The notes beneath the pieces are model-generated. The model worked only from the letters and a program-made list of their open reading frames with translations, did not search any database and was not told where the DNA came from. Positions 38,732-47,577 of a stretch of DNA of 64,000 bases are shown piece by piece. The DNA is from Lamprobacter modestohalophilus (lineage in GTDB: Bacteria > Pseudomonadota > Gammaproteobacteria > Chromatiales > Chromatiaceae), in the NCBI RefSeq assembly GCF_016583905.1, contig NZ_NRRY01000003.1:62001-126000 (forward strand). Direction: 5' to 3'. The stretch's first letter is position 1. Each line of letters starts with the position of its first letter. The position numbers and the translations under genes were made by a program.

Positions 38732-39006
38732 AGAGGCGTGTTTCCGGACGTCGTTCTTACTGGGCCGTTCGGCGTTGCCGTATGTGGGAGCCAGGGATGC
38801 GCCAACGGCCGACCTGCGCGTGACACAGTGTGCGTTGTGACCGGAGGCTCGCTGCATGCGTCGCGCAGTCGTTTCCGATTCGTTATGATCGGGTGCTTGT
38901 CCCAGAAAGCCAATCTGCGTCGCAGGCAAGGCGCTCGTGCAGCCTATCGCCCGCTTAACAGCCGCCCCTCGCCAACTTCAATCGCGCTATCCGGAACCCA
39001 CCACCG

Positions 39007-40194
39007 ATGACCATCAAGCTCTCCACTCGTGTCCAATCCGTTAAGCCATCGGCCACCCTTGCGATCACCGCGCGTGCCAAAGAGCTGCGCGCGGCCGGCA
39101 AGGACGTCATCGGTCTCGGCGCCGGCGAGCCGGATTTCGACACCCCGGATCACATCAAGCAAGCGGCGATCGAGGCGATCAACGCCGGGTTCACCAAATA
39201 TACCGCGGTCGACGGGACCCCTGAGCTCAAACGGGCGATCATCGCCAAGTTCCAGCGCGACAACGGGATCGACTACGCCCCGGAGCAGATCCTGGTCTCC
39301 TGCGGTGGCAAGCAGAGCTTCTTCAACCTGGCGCAAGCCGTGCTCGACCCGGGCGATGAGGTCGTCATCCCAGCGCCTTATTGGGTGTCGTACCCGGACA
39401 TGGTGCTGCTCGCGAGTGCCGCGCCCGTATTGGTCCACGCCGGCGCCGAGCAGCAATTCAAGATGACGCCCAACCAGCTGCGCGGCGCGATGACCGACAA
39501 GACCCGGCTGGTCGTCATCAACAGCCCATCCAACCCGACCGGCATGGCCTACACCCAAGCTGAGCTGGCCGCACTGGGCGAGGTACTGCGCGAGTTCCCG
39601 CGCACGCTGATCGCCACCGACGACATGTACGAGCATATCGTCTGGCCAGAGCGACAGCCCTTCGTCAATATCGTCAACGTCTGCCCGGACCTGCTTCCGC
39701 GCACCCTGGTGCTCAACGGCGTCTCCAAGGCATACTCGATGACCGGCTGGCGTATCGGTTACGCCGGTGGGCCGGAGTCGGTGATCAAGGCGATGAAGAA
39801 GATCCAGTCACAGAGCACCTCGAATCCAACCTCGATCTCCCAGGTCGCGGCTCAGGCCGCACTCGAAGGACCGCAGGACTGCATCGGCGAGATGCTCACC
39901 GCGTTCAAGGCGCGTCACGACCTCGTCGTCGAACGTCTCAACGCCATCCCCGGCATCGACTGCCTGCCCACCGATGGCACCTTCTACGTCTTTCCGAAGG
40001 TCCAAGGCCTCATCGACGCGATCGACGGCGTGCGCGACGACCTCGAGCTCGCTGAGTACCTGATCGAACAGGCCGGCGTTGCCCTGGTGCCTGGCTCCGC
40101 GTTTGGCTCGCCCGGATATGCACGCATCTCGATCGCCACCAGCCAGCAGAATCTCGAGCATGCCTTGGAACGGATCGCCAAGGTCGCGGGCTGA
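39007..40194 (+). CDS. aspC: Pyridoxal-phosphate aspartate-type aminotransferase
   Basis: Class I/II fold-type I aminotransferase; the family mostly transfers amino groups between aspartate and 2-oxoglutarate. The 395-residue protein has LAITARAKELRAAGKDVIGL, GEPDFDTPDHIK, KYTAVDGTPELKRAI, VINSPSNPTGMAYTQAE, the PLP lysine in LNGVSKAYSMTGWRIGYAGG, and GSAFGSPGYARISIA. It belongs to the Ib-type aspartate aminotransferases, some of which also use prephenate, so the exact substrate is not certain. The stretch after it (40195-40390) contains a short direct repeat, TCGCCCGATC, and no gene. Confidence 0.92.
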   Translation: MTIKLSTRVQSVKPSATLAITARAKELRAAGKDVIGLGAGEPDFDTPDHIKQAAIEAINAGFTKYTAVDGTPELKRAIIAKFQRDNGIDYAPEQILVSCGGKQSFFNLAQAVLDPGDEVVIPAPYWVSYPDMVLLASAAPVLVHAGAEQQFKMTPNQLRGAMTDKTRLVVINSPSNPTGMAYTQAELAALGEVLREFPRTLIATDDMYEHIVWPERQPFVNIVNVCPDLLPRTLVLNGVSKAYSMTGWRIGYAGGPESVIKAMKKIQSQSTSNPTSISQVAAQAALEGPQDCIGEMLTAFKARHDLVVERLNAIPGIDCLPTDGTFYVFPKVQGLIDAIDGVRDDLELAEYLIEQAGVALVPGSAFGSPGYARISIATSQQNLEHALERIAKVAG

Positions 40195-40390
40195 CCTGTC
40201 GCCCGATCTGTCGCCCGATCCGGTACCTGCGCTCAGTTCGCCCGCAGGCGGCTGGCTGGGGCGAACTTCTATCGATGATTGTTGCCTGTTGGCGGAGGCC
40301 AAACGCGTCTGAGCCGACGGAGGCAGGTCGGTTCCTGATGAGTTTTGTGCTGAGCACCCCATCTTCACCTGAACCGGAAACCATGAGTTG

Positions 40391-41494
40391 ATGACGATGT
40401 CGAGGGCAACACTAGGATTGTTGGGTCTGCTTCTGGTCACTGGCAGCAGCTGGGCTCAGCCGCAATCGCCAGGGGTGATCCTGAGCGAGGCACGGGTCGC
40501 GGAGGTCGCCGATCGGGTCGAGGCCCTGGGGACGCTGCGCGCGAATGAGTCCGTCACCATCACCGCGACGGTGACCGAGACCATATCAGTGATTCGCTTT
40601 GAAGACGGTCAACAGGTCGCGGCCGGCGACGTGCTGGTCGAGATGACCAGCCGCGAGCAGCATGCGCGCCTGGAAGAGGCTCAGGCGCGGCTCGCGGAGG
40701 CCGAGCAACAATACCAGCGCGTGAAATCACTCGAGGCCACCGGCTCGGCCTCGGCCTCGCTGCTCGATGAGCGGCGGCGTGACCTCCGCGCGGCGCGTGC
40801 GACCTTGGCCGCGATCGAGTCTCAGCTGGCTGATCGATTGATCAAGGCCCCCTTCGCTGGCGTAGTCGGGCTGCGCAACATCAGCCTCGGCGCGCTGGTT
40901 GAGCCTGGCGATGTGATCACGACACTCGATGACGATCGCTCGATGAAGCTGGATTTCCCAGTGCCGAGCCTGTTCTTGCCGTCACTGAAGCCAGGGCTGG
41001 CGATCGAAGCGCGCTCCCCCGCGCTCGGCAATCGCCGCTTCGAAGGTGAGGTGTCGAGCGTCGCCAGCCGGATCGATCCAGTCACCCGCACGGTTCAGGT
41101 CCGCGCCCGAATCGACAACCCCGAGCGGACGTTGCGGCCTGGGCTGTTGATGCAGGTCGAGCTACTGCGCGATCCGCGTGAGGCGGTGATGGTGCCGGAG
41201 GCGGCGATCCTGCAGCGCGGTGCCGAGCACGCCGTCTTGGTGGTCGAGGAGGGTGCCGATGGCGAGATGACGGCTGAGCGCCGACCGGTTGAGGTCGGTC
41301 TGCGGCGCCCGGGAGAGGTCGAGATCCTGGCCGGCCTGAAGCTGGGTGAGCGGGTGATCACTCATGGGGCCGACAAGGCGCGTCCGGGGCAGCCGGTGCA
41401 GGTCATGGCGATCGATGACGGCAGCCGGCCGCTCGCGGAATTGCTGGCGCAGCCGGCCAGTAACAGCGGCGACACCCTGGAGCGCATCCCTTGA
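40391..41494 (+). CDS. RND efflux periplasmic adaptor (membrane fusion protein)
   Basis: A 367-residue periplasmic adaptor of the HlyD/AcrA type. It begins with a signal peptide (ATLGLLGLLLVTGSSWAQ) and has a barrel-sandwich half-motif (FEDGQQVAAGDVLVEMTSRE), a helical hairpin (ARLEEAQARLAEAEQQYQRV ... DLRAARATLAAIESQLADRL), the second lipoyl half IKAPFAGVVGLRNISLGALV, a beta-barrel and a membrane-proximal domain. Start is ATG 40391 or 40397. The stop overlaps the TTG start of the pump gene by 4 nt, so they form one unit. Substrate is unknown; no outer-membrane channel gene is next to it. Confidence 0.92.
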   Translation: MTMSRATLGLLGLLLVTGSSWAQPQSPGVILSEARVAEVADRVEALGTLRANESVTITATVTETISVIRFEDGQQVAAGDVLVEMTSREQHARLEEAQARLAEAEQQYQRVKSLEATGSASASLLDERRRDLRAARATLAAIESQLADRLIKAPFAGVVGLRNISLGALVEPGDVITTLDDDRSMKLDFPVPSLFLPSLKPGLAIEARSPALGNRRFEGEVSSVASRIDPVTRTVQVRARIDNPERTLRPGLLMQVELLRDPREAVMVPEAAILQRGAEHAVLVVEEGADGEMTAERRPVEVGLRRPGEVEILAGLKLGERVITHGADKARPGQPVQVMAIDDGSRPLAELLAQPASNSGDTLERIP

Positions 41495-44400
41495 TCCTGT
41501 CCGATCTTGCTGTCACTCGGCCGGTCTTCGCCAGTGTCCTGTCGCTGCTGCTGGTGGCCTTCGGGCTAGTCGCCTTCGATCGCCTGCCGCTGCGCGAGTA
41601 TCCAGATATCGATCCACCCGTGGTCTCGGTCGAAACCGTCTATCCGGGCGCTGCGGCCTCGGTGGTCGAGACCCGCATCACGCAGCTGATCGAGGATCGG
41701 ATCGCTGGCGTCGAGGGCATCGAGCGCATCGAGTCAACCTCCGAGGACGGCGAGTCGAAGATCACCATCGAGTTCAAGATCGGGCGCGATATCGACGGTG
41801 CCGCCAACGATGTGCGCGATCGCGTCTCGGGCGTGCTCGATCAGCTGCCGATCGAGGCCGAGCCACCGGATATCCAGAAGGTCGATAGCAGCGACGATGT
41901 GATCATGTGGCTGAATCTGGCCAGTGAGAAGATGACCGTGCCCGAGCTGACCGATTATGCGCGGCGCTATCTGGTCGATCGCTTCTCGGTGCTCGATGGC
42001 GTGGCGCGGGTGCGGGTTGGCGGTAGCCAGACCTATGCGATGCGGGTCTGGATCGATCGCAATGCCTTGGCGGCCCGCGGCTTGACGGTGGCGGATGTCG
42101 AGCAGGCCTTGCGTGCCGAGAACATCGAGCTGCCGGCCGGCGGGGTCGAATCCATCGATCGTCAATTCAGCGTGCGCACCGAGCGCAGTTTCCGTACCGC
42201 GGCCGACTTTGCGCGGCTGGTGATCGCGCGCGGCGATGACGGCTATCTGGTGCGCTTAGGCGATGTCGCGCGCGTCGAGCGCGGGACCGAGGAGGATCGC
42301 ACCCTGTTCCGCGGCAATGGCACGCCGATGGTTGGGCTTGGCATCATCAAGCAGTCGACCGCGAACACCATCGCGGTGGCCGATGCGGCCAAGACCGAGA
42401 TGGCGCGGGTCAATCCGACGCTGCCGCAGGGCATGCAGATCTTCCAGAGCTATGACACCTCAGTGTTCGTCAAGGACGCGATCGGCGAGGTCTACAAGAC
42501 ACTGGCGATCGCGATTGTGCTGGTGGTGCTGGTGATCTTCCTGTTCCTGGGCTCGGTGCGGGCGATGTTGGTGCCGGCGGTGACCGTGCCGGTGTCGCTG
42601 ATCGCCACCTTCAGCGTGCTGCTCGCGCTCGGCTTCACGGTCAATATCCTGACGCTGTTGGCGCTGGTGCTGGCGATCGGCCTGGTGGTCGACGATGCCA
42701 TCGTCGTACTCGAGAACATCCATCGGCGCATGGAGCAGTATGGCGAGACGCGCTTGGTCGCGGCCTATCGGGGCACGCGTCAGGTCGGCTTTGCGGTCAT
42801 CGCGACCACCATCGTCTTGATCGCCGTGTTCGTGCCGATCGCCTTCCTGCAGGGTGATATCGGGCGGCTGTTCTCGGAGTTCGCGTTGACCATGGCGGCG
42901 GCGGTGAGCTTCTCGACCTTCGTCGCGCTGACGTTGTCACCGATGCTGGCTTCGAAGGTCTTGCCGGAATCCCATCAGCGGGTCAGCCTGACCGCCGGTG
43001 TCGACTGGGCCTTTGAGCGCCTGCGCGCTGGCTACACCCGGGTGTTGGCCTTCTTCTTGCGCCAGCGTTGGCTGATCGTGCTGCTGCTGATCGTGACCCT
43101 CGGGCTGGCCTGGTGGCTGTTTCAGCAGTTGCCGAAAGAGTACGCGCCCAGCGAGGATCGTGGCGCCTTCTTTGTGTTGGTCAACGGCCCGGAAGGTGCC
43201 TCCTTCAGCTACATGGAGGAGTACATGGACGAGATTGAGCGCCGCCTCTTGCCTTATGCCGAGTCCGGCGAGGCGATCCGGGTCTTGGTGCGCGCGCCGC
43301 GGGCCTTCGGCAATACCGAGGTCTTCAACAGCGGCATCGTGATCATGGTGATGGCGCCGTTCGGTGAGCGACGACCGAGCCAGGTCGTCATGAACGAGAT
43401 CCGTGCCAAGCTCGGGGATCTGCCTGGGGTGCGCGCCTTCCCGGTGATGCGCCAAGGCTTCGGCTCGCGTATCCAAAAGCCGGTGCAGTTCGTCATCGGC
43501 GGCGGCACCTATGAGGAGCTGGCGGCCTGGCGCGATACCCTGGTCGCCGAGATCGAGCAGGACAACCCCGGTCTGCAGGGGCTGGATTGGGACTACAAGG
43601 AGACCAAGCCGCAGCTGCGCGTGGAGATCGACTACGACCGCGCCGCCGATCTCGGTGTCACCGTCGAGACCATCGGTCGCACGCTGGAGACCATGCTCGG
43701 CTCGCGCCGGGTGACCACCTATCTGGATGCGGGCGAGGAATACGATGTCATCGTCGAGGGCGAGCGCGACGAGCAGCGCACGCCGGCGAGTCTGAGCAAT
43801 CTGTATGTGCGCTCGCAGCAGACCGGTGAGCTGATCCCGCTGTCGAATCTGGTGCGGGTGAATGAGACCGCGGAGTCGAAGAGCCTGAACCGCTTCAATC
43901 GGGTGCGCGCGATCACGCTGGAGGCCAATCTCGCCGATGAGCTGCCGCTGGGCGAGGCCTTGGCCTATCTGAATGCCCTCGCGGCCGAGCATCTGCCGGA
44001 GCAGGCGATCATCGACTACAAGGGGCAGTCGGCGGATTTCCAGGATTCGAGCCAGGGCATCCTGTTCGTCTTCCTGCTCGGTATTGCGGTGGTCTATCTG
44101 GTGCTAGCGGCGCAGTTCGAGAGCTGGGTGCATCCGCTGGTGATCATGCTGACGGTGCCGCTGGCGATGGCCGGGGCCTTGTTGGGACTCTGGCTGACCG
44201 GGCAGTCGCTGAATATCTATAGTCAGATCGGGCTGATCATGCTGGTCGGGCTGGCGGCGAAGAACGGCATCCTGATCGTCGAGTTCGCCAATCAACTGCG
44301 CGATGAGGGCAAGGATTTCGATGCGGCGTTGTTGGAGGCCGCAGACGTGCGCTTACGGCCGATCATCATGACCGGGATCACCACGGCGGCCGGCTCGATC

Positions 44401-44634
44401 CCGCTCTTGCTCAGCAGCGGGGCGGGTGCTGAGACGCGCACCGTGATTGGTACCGTGATCCTCTCTGGCGTGCTCGCGGCGACCCTGTTCACGCTGTTCG
44501 TGGTGCCGGTGGCCTATTCGGCCTTGGCGCGAGGCACCCAATCGCCAGGTGCTGTCGAGCGGAGGCTGGCGGAAGAGGAGTCGGCACAAGAACAGGCGCA
44601 GCCGGCGGCTGTTCCACCACCACATGCGCACTGA
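41491..44634 (+). CDS. RND-family multidrug efflux pump, inner-membrane transporter
   Basis: A 1047-residue HAE1-type RND pump driven by the proton gradient. It starts at TTG 41491 (ILSDLAVTRPVFASVLSLLL) and has twelve hydrophobic segments with two large periplasmic loops. TM4 carries the paired aspartates in LVLAIGLVVDDAIVVLENIH, and TM10 a lysine in LIMLVGLAAKNGILIVEFAN, as in the AcrB proton relay. IIMTGITTAAGSIPLLLSSG and GAGAETRTVIGTVILSGVLA are also conserved. It is translated with its adaptor and likely uses a TolC-type channel encoded elsewhere. Substrate cannot be read from sequence. Confidence 0.96.
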   Translation: MILSDLAVTRPVFASVLSLLLVAFGLVAFDRLPLREYPDIDPPVVSVETVYPGAAASVVETRITQLIEDRIAGVEGIERIESTSEDGESKITIEFKIGRDIDGAANDVRDRVSGVLDQLPIEAEPPDIQKVDSSDDVIMWLNLASEKMTVPELTDYARRYLVDRFSVLDGVARVRVGGSQTYAMRVWIDRNALAARGLTVADVEQALRAENIELPAGGVESIDRQFSVRTERSFRTAADFARLVIARGDDGYLVRLGDVARVERGTEEDRTLFRGNGTPMVGLGIIKQSTANTIAVADAAKTEMARVNPTLPQGMQIFQSYDTSVFVKDAIGEVYKTLAIAIVLVVLVIFLFLGSVRAMLVPAVTVPVSLIATFSVLLALGFTVNILTLLALVLAIGLVVDDAIVVLENIHRRMEQYGETRLVAAYRGTRQVGFAVIATTIVLIAVFVPIAFLQGDIGRLFSEFALTMAAAVSFSTFVALTLSPMLASKVLPESHQRVSLTAGVDWAFERLRAGYTRVLAFFLRQRWLIVLLLIVTLGLAWWLFQQLPKEYAPSEDRGAFFVLVNGPEGASFSYMEEYMDEIERRLLPYAESGEAIRVLVRAPRAFGNTEVFNSGIVIMVMAPFGERRPSQVVMNEIRAKLGDLPGVRAFPVMRQGFGSRIQKPVQFVIGGGTYEELAAWRDTLVAEIEQDNPGLQGLDWDYKETKPQLRVEIDYDRAADLGVTVETIGRTLETMLGSRRVTTYLDAGEEYDVIVEGERDEQRTPASLSNLYVRSQQTGELIPLSNLVRVNETAESKSLNRFNRVRAITLEANLADELPLGEALAYLNALAAEHLPEQAIIDYKGQSADFQDSSQGILFVFLLGIAVVYLVLAAQFESWVHPLVIMLTVPLAMAGALLGLWLTGQSLNIYSQIGLIMLVGLAAKNGILIVEFANQLRDEGKDFDAALLEAADVRLRPIIMTGITTAAGSIPLLLSSGAGAETRTVIGTVILSGVLAATLFTLFVVPVAYSALARGTQSPGAVERRLAEEESAQEQAQPAAVPPPHAH

Positions 44635-44642
44635 ATCGGCCC

Positions 44643-45167
44643 GTGTTTGCGGCCATTCGGGCAGAGGTGAATGGTTGGGCGCGCAGTCTGAAGCGCTGGC
44701 GACGCCCGCGCAGGCTCCTGCTGGTCATGGTGCTGGCGCTGCCACTGATCGGCCTGCTGCGCCAGTGGCTCTGCTATATCGAGGTGGAGGGCGAGATCAG
44801 CGCGTTGTCGAGTGCGCAACTGCTGCAGGTCGGTGAGGCGCGGGTCAGGCTGAATGAGGTGGTGATCACGAACCAGCCGGCGTCCGCGCGCGAGGCGCGT
44901 CGCTACCTACAGGCACAACTGCTGGGTCAGTCGGTGCGCTGCCGCGGCTGTCGGAGAGGGGAGAGCACTGTGATCAGCGGCTGGTGTGAGCTGCCCGATG
45001 GGACTCGGGTAGAGCGTCTGTTGGTTGAGGCCGGCTTTGCTCGCGACTGTCCAGCAGCCTCTGGCGGCCAGCATGCGGCCTTCGAGACCGCGGCTGCTGA
45101 GTCGATTCCGTTGCCGGATCGCTGCCGGCCTTGGATGCGACGCGGCCCAAGACCGCCGATTCGCTAG
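44643..45167 (+). CDS. Membrane-anchored SNase-like protein (degenerate)
   Basis: A 174-residue protein of unknown function starting at GTG 44643, 8 nt after the RND pump. It has one N-terminal membrane segment (RLLLVMVLALPLIGLLRQWL, about residues 24-43) and a small domain whose pattern, EARRYLQAQLLGQSVRCRGC ... WCELPDGTRVERLLVEAGFA, resembles the second half of staphylococcal-nuclease-like folds. The usual catalytic Arg-Glu-Arg set is not evident and five to six cysteines are present, so enzyme activity is doubtful. It may be co-transcribed with the pump by position. Confidence 0.6.
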   Translation: MFAAIRAEVNGWARSLKRWRRPRRLLLVMVLALPLIGLLRQWLCYIEVEGEISALSSAQLLQVGEARVRLNEVVITNQPASAREARRYLQAQLLGQSVRCRGCRRGESTVISGWCELPDGTRVERLLVEAGFARDCPAASGGQHAAFETAAAESIPLPDRCRPWMRRGPRPPIR

Positions 45168-45196
45168 CAGTCTGTGACCACTGACGAATCCAATCG

Positions 45197-45364
45197 CTAC
45201 TTAATCTTGCCTTCCTTGTACATCACGTGCTGGCGCACCACGGGATCAAACTTCTTGATCTCCATCTTGCCCGGCTGATTGCGCTTGTTCTTGGTCGTGG
45301 TATAGAAGTGCCCGGTTCCAGCGCTGGAGTTCAGGCGAATCTTATCGCGTGCGGCCTTGGCCAT
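45197..45364 (-). CDS. rpmG: Ribosomal protein L33
   Basis: A 55-residue large-subunit protein, [20 protein letters not shown]..., ending MYKEGKIK. It lacks the CxxC pairs of the zinc-binding form, so it is the zinc-independent (C-minus) type. It lies 77 bp after rpmB on the same strand, the standard order. Confidence 0.97.
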   Translation of the reverse strand: MAKAARDKIRLNSSAGTGHFYTTTKNKRNQPGKMEIKKFDPVVRQHVMYKEGKIK

Positions 45365-45441
45365 GGTTGCTCGCTCCTGGAATGCTTATGGGTGCTTGGA
45401 ATGCTGAGTAGGTGTGGATTCGGTGTTGATTCGGCGCTGGC

Positions 45442-45678
45442 TCAGACGCGCTCGCCACGCTTGCGCATGTCAGTGAGTACCGAGTCGATACCGAGCTTGT
45501 CGATGACGCGCATGCCCTTGGTCGTGACGCGCAGGCGAACCCAGCGATTCTCGCTCTCGACCCAGAAGCGATGATAGTGCAGGTTCGGCAGGAACCGGCG
45601 CTTGGTCTTGTTGTGGGCGTGAGAAACGTTGTTACCGGTCAGCGGCCGTTTGCCGGTGACCTGACAGATCTTGGACAT
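45442..45678 (-). CDS. rpmB: Ribosomal protein L28
   Basis: A 78-residue large-subunit protein. It reads [40 protein letters not shown] and ends RKRGERV. The frame extends upstream to 45795, but ATG 45678 is the homologous start. With radC upstream and rpmG downstream it keeps the gammaproteobacterial radC-rpmB-rpmG order. The ~200 bp between radC and rpmB holds the rpmB promoter region, not resolved here. Confidence 0.97.
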   Translation of the reverse strand: MSKICQVTGKRPLTGNNVSHAHNKTKRRFLPNLHYHRFWVESENRWVRLRVTTKGMRVIDKLGIDSVLTDMRKRGERV

Positions 45679-45881
45679 GGTGGTGCAGGGCTCCGATGCG
45701 GGTGGTCTCTGCGGCGATGGGGCGGGCGAGTCCTGGAGCCTCGAGCCGACCGCTGCCACAACGTGCGCCGCCGACGCAGGACGCTGGCGGATCACGATGA
45801 ATGCGAAATACTAAGCCGATAAAAGCTAATGGAAAACGCAGCCAACGTCAACTTCTATGATCACCAAATCGCCCATTGAGG

Positions 45882-47114
45882 CTAAATCAGCCCGCGCTCG
45901 GCGAACGAGGTGCCGTCTTGCTCGCCGACGATGATGTGATCGAGCACGCGGACCTCGACGAGATTGAGGGCCTCCTGCAGGCGCTTGGTGATGTGCAGGT
46001 CGGCCTGGCTGGGCTCGGCGACGCCGCTGGGATGATTGTGGGCGAAGATCACCGCGGCGGCGTTCCAGCGCAGGGCCTCCTTGACCACCTCGCGCGGATG
46101 CACGCTGGCGCCATCGATGGTGCCGCGGAACAGCTCCTGATACTCGATAACGCGATGCCGGTTATCGAGAAACAGGCAGGCAAAGACCTCATGTGAGAGG
46201 CCGCGCAGGCGCAATTTGAGATAGTCGCGCGTGGCATCCGGGCTGGTGAGGACATCGCGACCGGTTAGCTCCTCGCGCAGATAGCGGCGGTTGATCTCCA
46301 TCACCGCCTGTAGCTGCGCATACTTGGCATCGCCAAGGCCCTTGGCCTTGCAGAAATCGCGCTGGCTCGCAGCGAGCATGCCAGCCAGACCACCGAAGGT
46401 CTTGATCAGATCACGGGCCAGATCGATGGCGCTCTTGCCGGTGATGCCGGTGCGCAGAAAGATCGCCAGCAGCTCAGCGTCGGTGAGCGATTGGGCGCCG
46501 CGCTTGAGGAGTTTCTCACGCGGACGCTCGTCCTCGGGCATGTCGGTGATCTTGGTCATGGGGTCTCCGTTCGGTCCTTTGGCTAACGCCGGGAACAGTG
46601 GCTCGATCTTATGCATCGGCAGAAAAAGCCGAAGAGTTTGCTCTGGGAACGGCCTGAAGTCGTATCGTGCATAAAATTCTGCCGCCTGCTCATTGAGTGC
46701 ATCGACGATGACGGCGAACGAAGCGATGGACTGTGAGTGATGAAGTGAGCGATGAAGAGCGTCCAGTAGAAGGTATTCCCCAAGGCCCTCCGCGCGCGAT
46801 CTCGTGTCGATGGCGAGGCGCCCCAGTAAAGTCGCGGGAATCTGTGGATAACGTGGCAATCTGCGGGTGATTTCTGTTGGGAACTCACCGAGTAAGATGC
46901 TGATGGCGGAAAGGGTATAGAAACCAATGATGCACGGACTATCGCCCTTCGTTAGCGCGAAGGGCGCTGCTATCCGTTTCTTCGCATCCTGCCGAGCCTG
47001 CTTGCGCAGATAGGCATCGAGTGACGCTACGCCGCACGAAAAGTAGCTGCGATCATGATGTGGGCCGAGGGGTTCAATCCTTAGAGAGGGCTCGGTGCTG
47101 GCTTCCTGCATCAA
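45882..47114 (-). CDS. radC: GNAT toxin-like domain fused in frame to RadC
   Basis: One open frame of 410 residues joins two families. Residues 1 to about 175 form a GNAT acetyltransferase of the TacT/AtaT toxin type: [50 protein letters not shown] (acetyl-CoA loop RAEGLG) and [20 protein letters not shown]. From residue 186 ([20 protein letters not shown]) it is full-length RadC (UPF0758; 225 residues) with the JAB/MPN-like motif [20 protein letters not shown]. RadC can also start alone at ATG 46559, which has GGAG 5 nt upstream, so the GNAT gene may simply lack a stop codon. The start overlaps a DUF1778 antitoxin gene (ATGA). A stand-alone radC divergent from coaBC is the normal arrangement, so the toxin-antitoxin pair is probably an insertion. 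Confidence 0.88.
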   Translation of the reverse strand: MMQEASTEPSLRIEPLGPHHDRSYFSCGVASLDAYLRKQARQDAKKRIAAPFALTKGDSPCIIGFYTLSAISILLGEFPTEITRRLPRYPQIPATLLGRLAIDTRSRAEGLGEYLLLDALHRSLHHSQSIASFAVIVDALNEQAAEFYARYDFRPFPEQTLRLFLPMHKIEPLFPALAKGPNGDPMTKITDMPEDERPREKLLKRGAQSLTDAELLAIFLRTGITGKSAIDLARDLIKTFGGLAGMLAASQRDFCKAKGLGDAKYAQLQAVMEINRRYLREELTGRDVLTSPDATRDYLKLRLRGLSHEVFACLFLDNRHRVIEYQELFRGTIDGASVHPREVVKEALRWNAAAVIFAHNHPSGVAEPSQADLHITKRLQEALNLVEVRVLDHIIVGEQDGTSFAERGLI

Positions 47115-47407
47115 GACTGCCGACGCTGCAGGTATCGCTGTGCAGCAGCATGGAGCCGCTCGCCGGGAGGCTCGTCGTCGAGCAGGGCTTCGACAAAGGC
47201 CTCCTGATCACGCCTGCTCAGGCGGAGGCGTTCATGCTCTAGCAAGGTCTCTTTGGCCGCTTTTTGGGCTCTACTGACGACGAAATCCGCTAAAGATTGG
47301 CCTTCCAATGCGGCGGCCCTGCTCAAAAGCTGCTTTTGCTCCGTAGTGATCCTTGCTTCCAGTCGCTTTACCTGGTGCTGATTGACGCTGTTGAGTGTTT
47401 CCGACAT
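47111..47407 (-). CDS. DUF1778 (TacA-type) antitoxin
   Basis: A 98-residue ribbon-helix-helix antitoxin. The N-terminus holds the RHH region [20 protein letters not shown] followed by [20 protein letters not shown], the DUF1778 core; the C-terminal tail ([20 protein letters not shown]) is the toxin-neutralising part in this family. ATG 47407 is chosen over an upstream start in the same frame (47470). The gene ends in an ATGA overlap with the GNAT-RadC gene. It should repress its own promoter together with the toxin; no clear operator palindrome was found in 47408-47570. Confidence 0.88.
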   Translation of the reverse strand: MSETLNSVNQHQVKRLEARITTEQKQLLSRAAALEGQSLADFVVSRAQKAAKETLLEHERLRLSRRDQEAFVEALLDDEPPGERLHAAAQRYLQRRQS

Positions 47408-47577
47408 CTGTTGTCCCAGTTGACGGCTAATCTGTGCTAACAATCTACGGCAGATAAACGCGCGATACAATCGATCTCAGCACAGCTGCTGAACCGAGAC
47501 TAACCGGTTGACTGTACCTTGATCGGGTATGATGCAGCGCTAGCATTGACGAGGTTACTCAGTAGAGGTTGCCGACA

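Noticed and set aside
42937-43992. Long minus-strand frame opposite the RND pump (351 codons)
   Set aside because: Mirror frame of a conserved transporter; composition and lack of any motif show it is not a gene.
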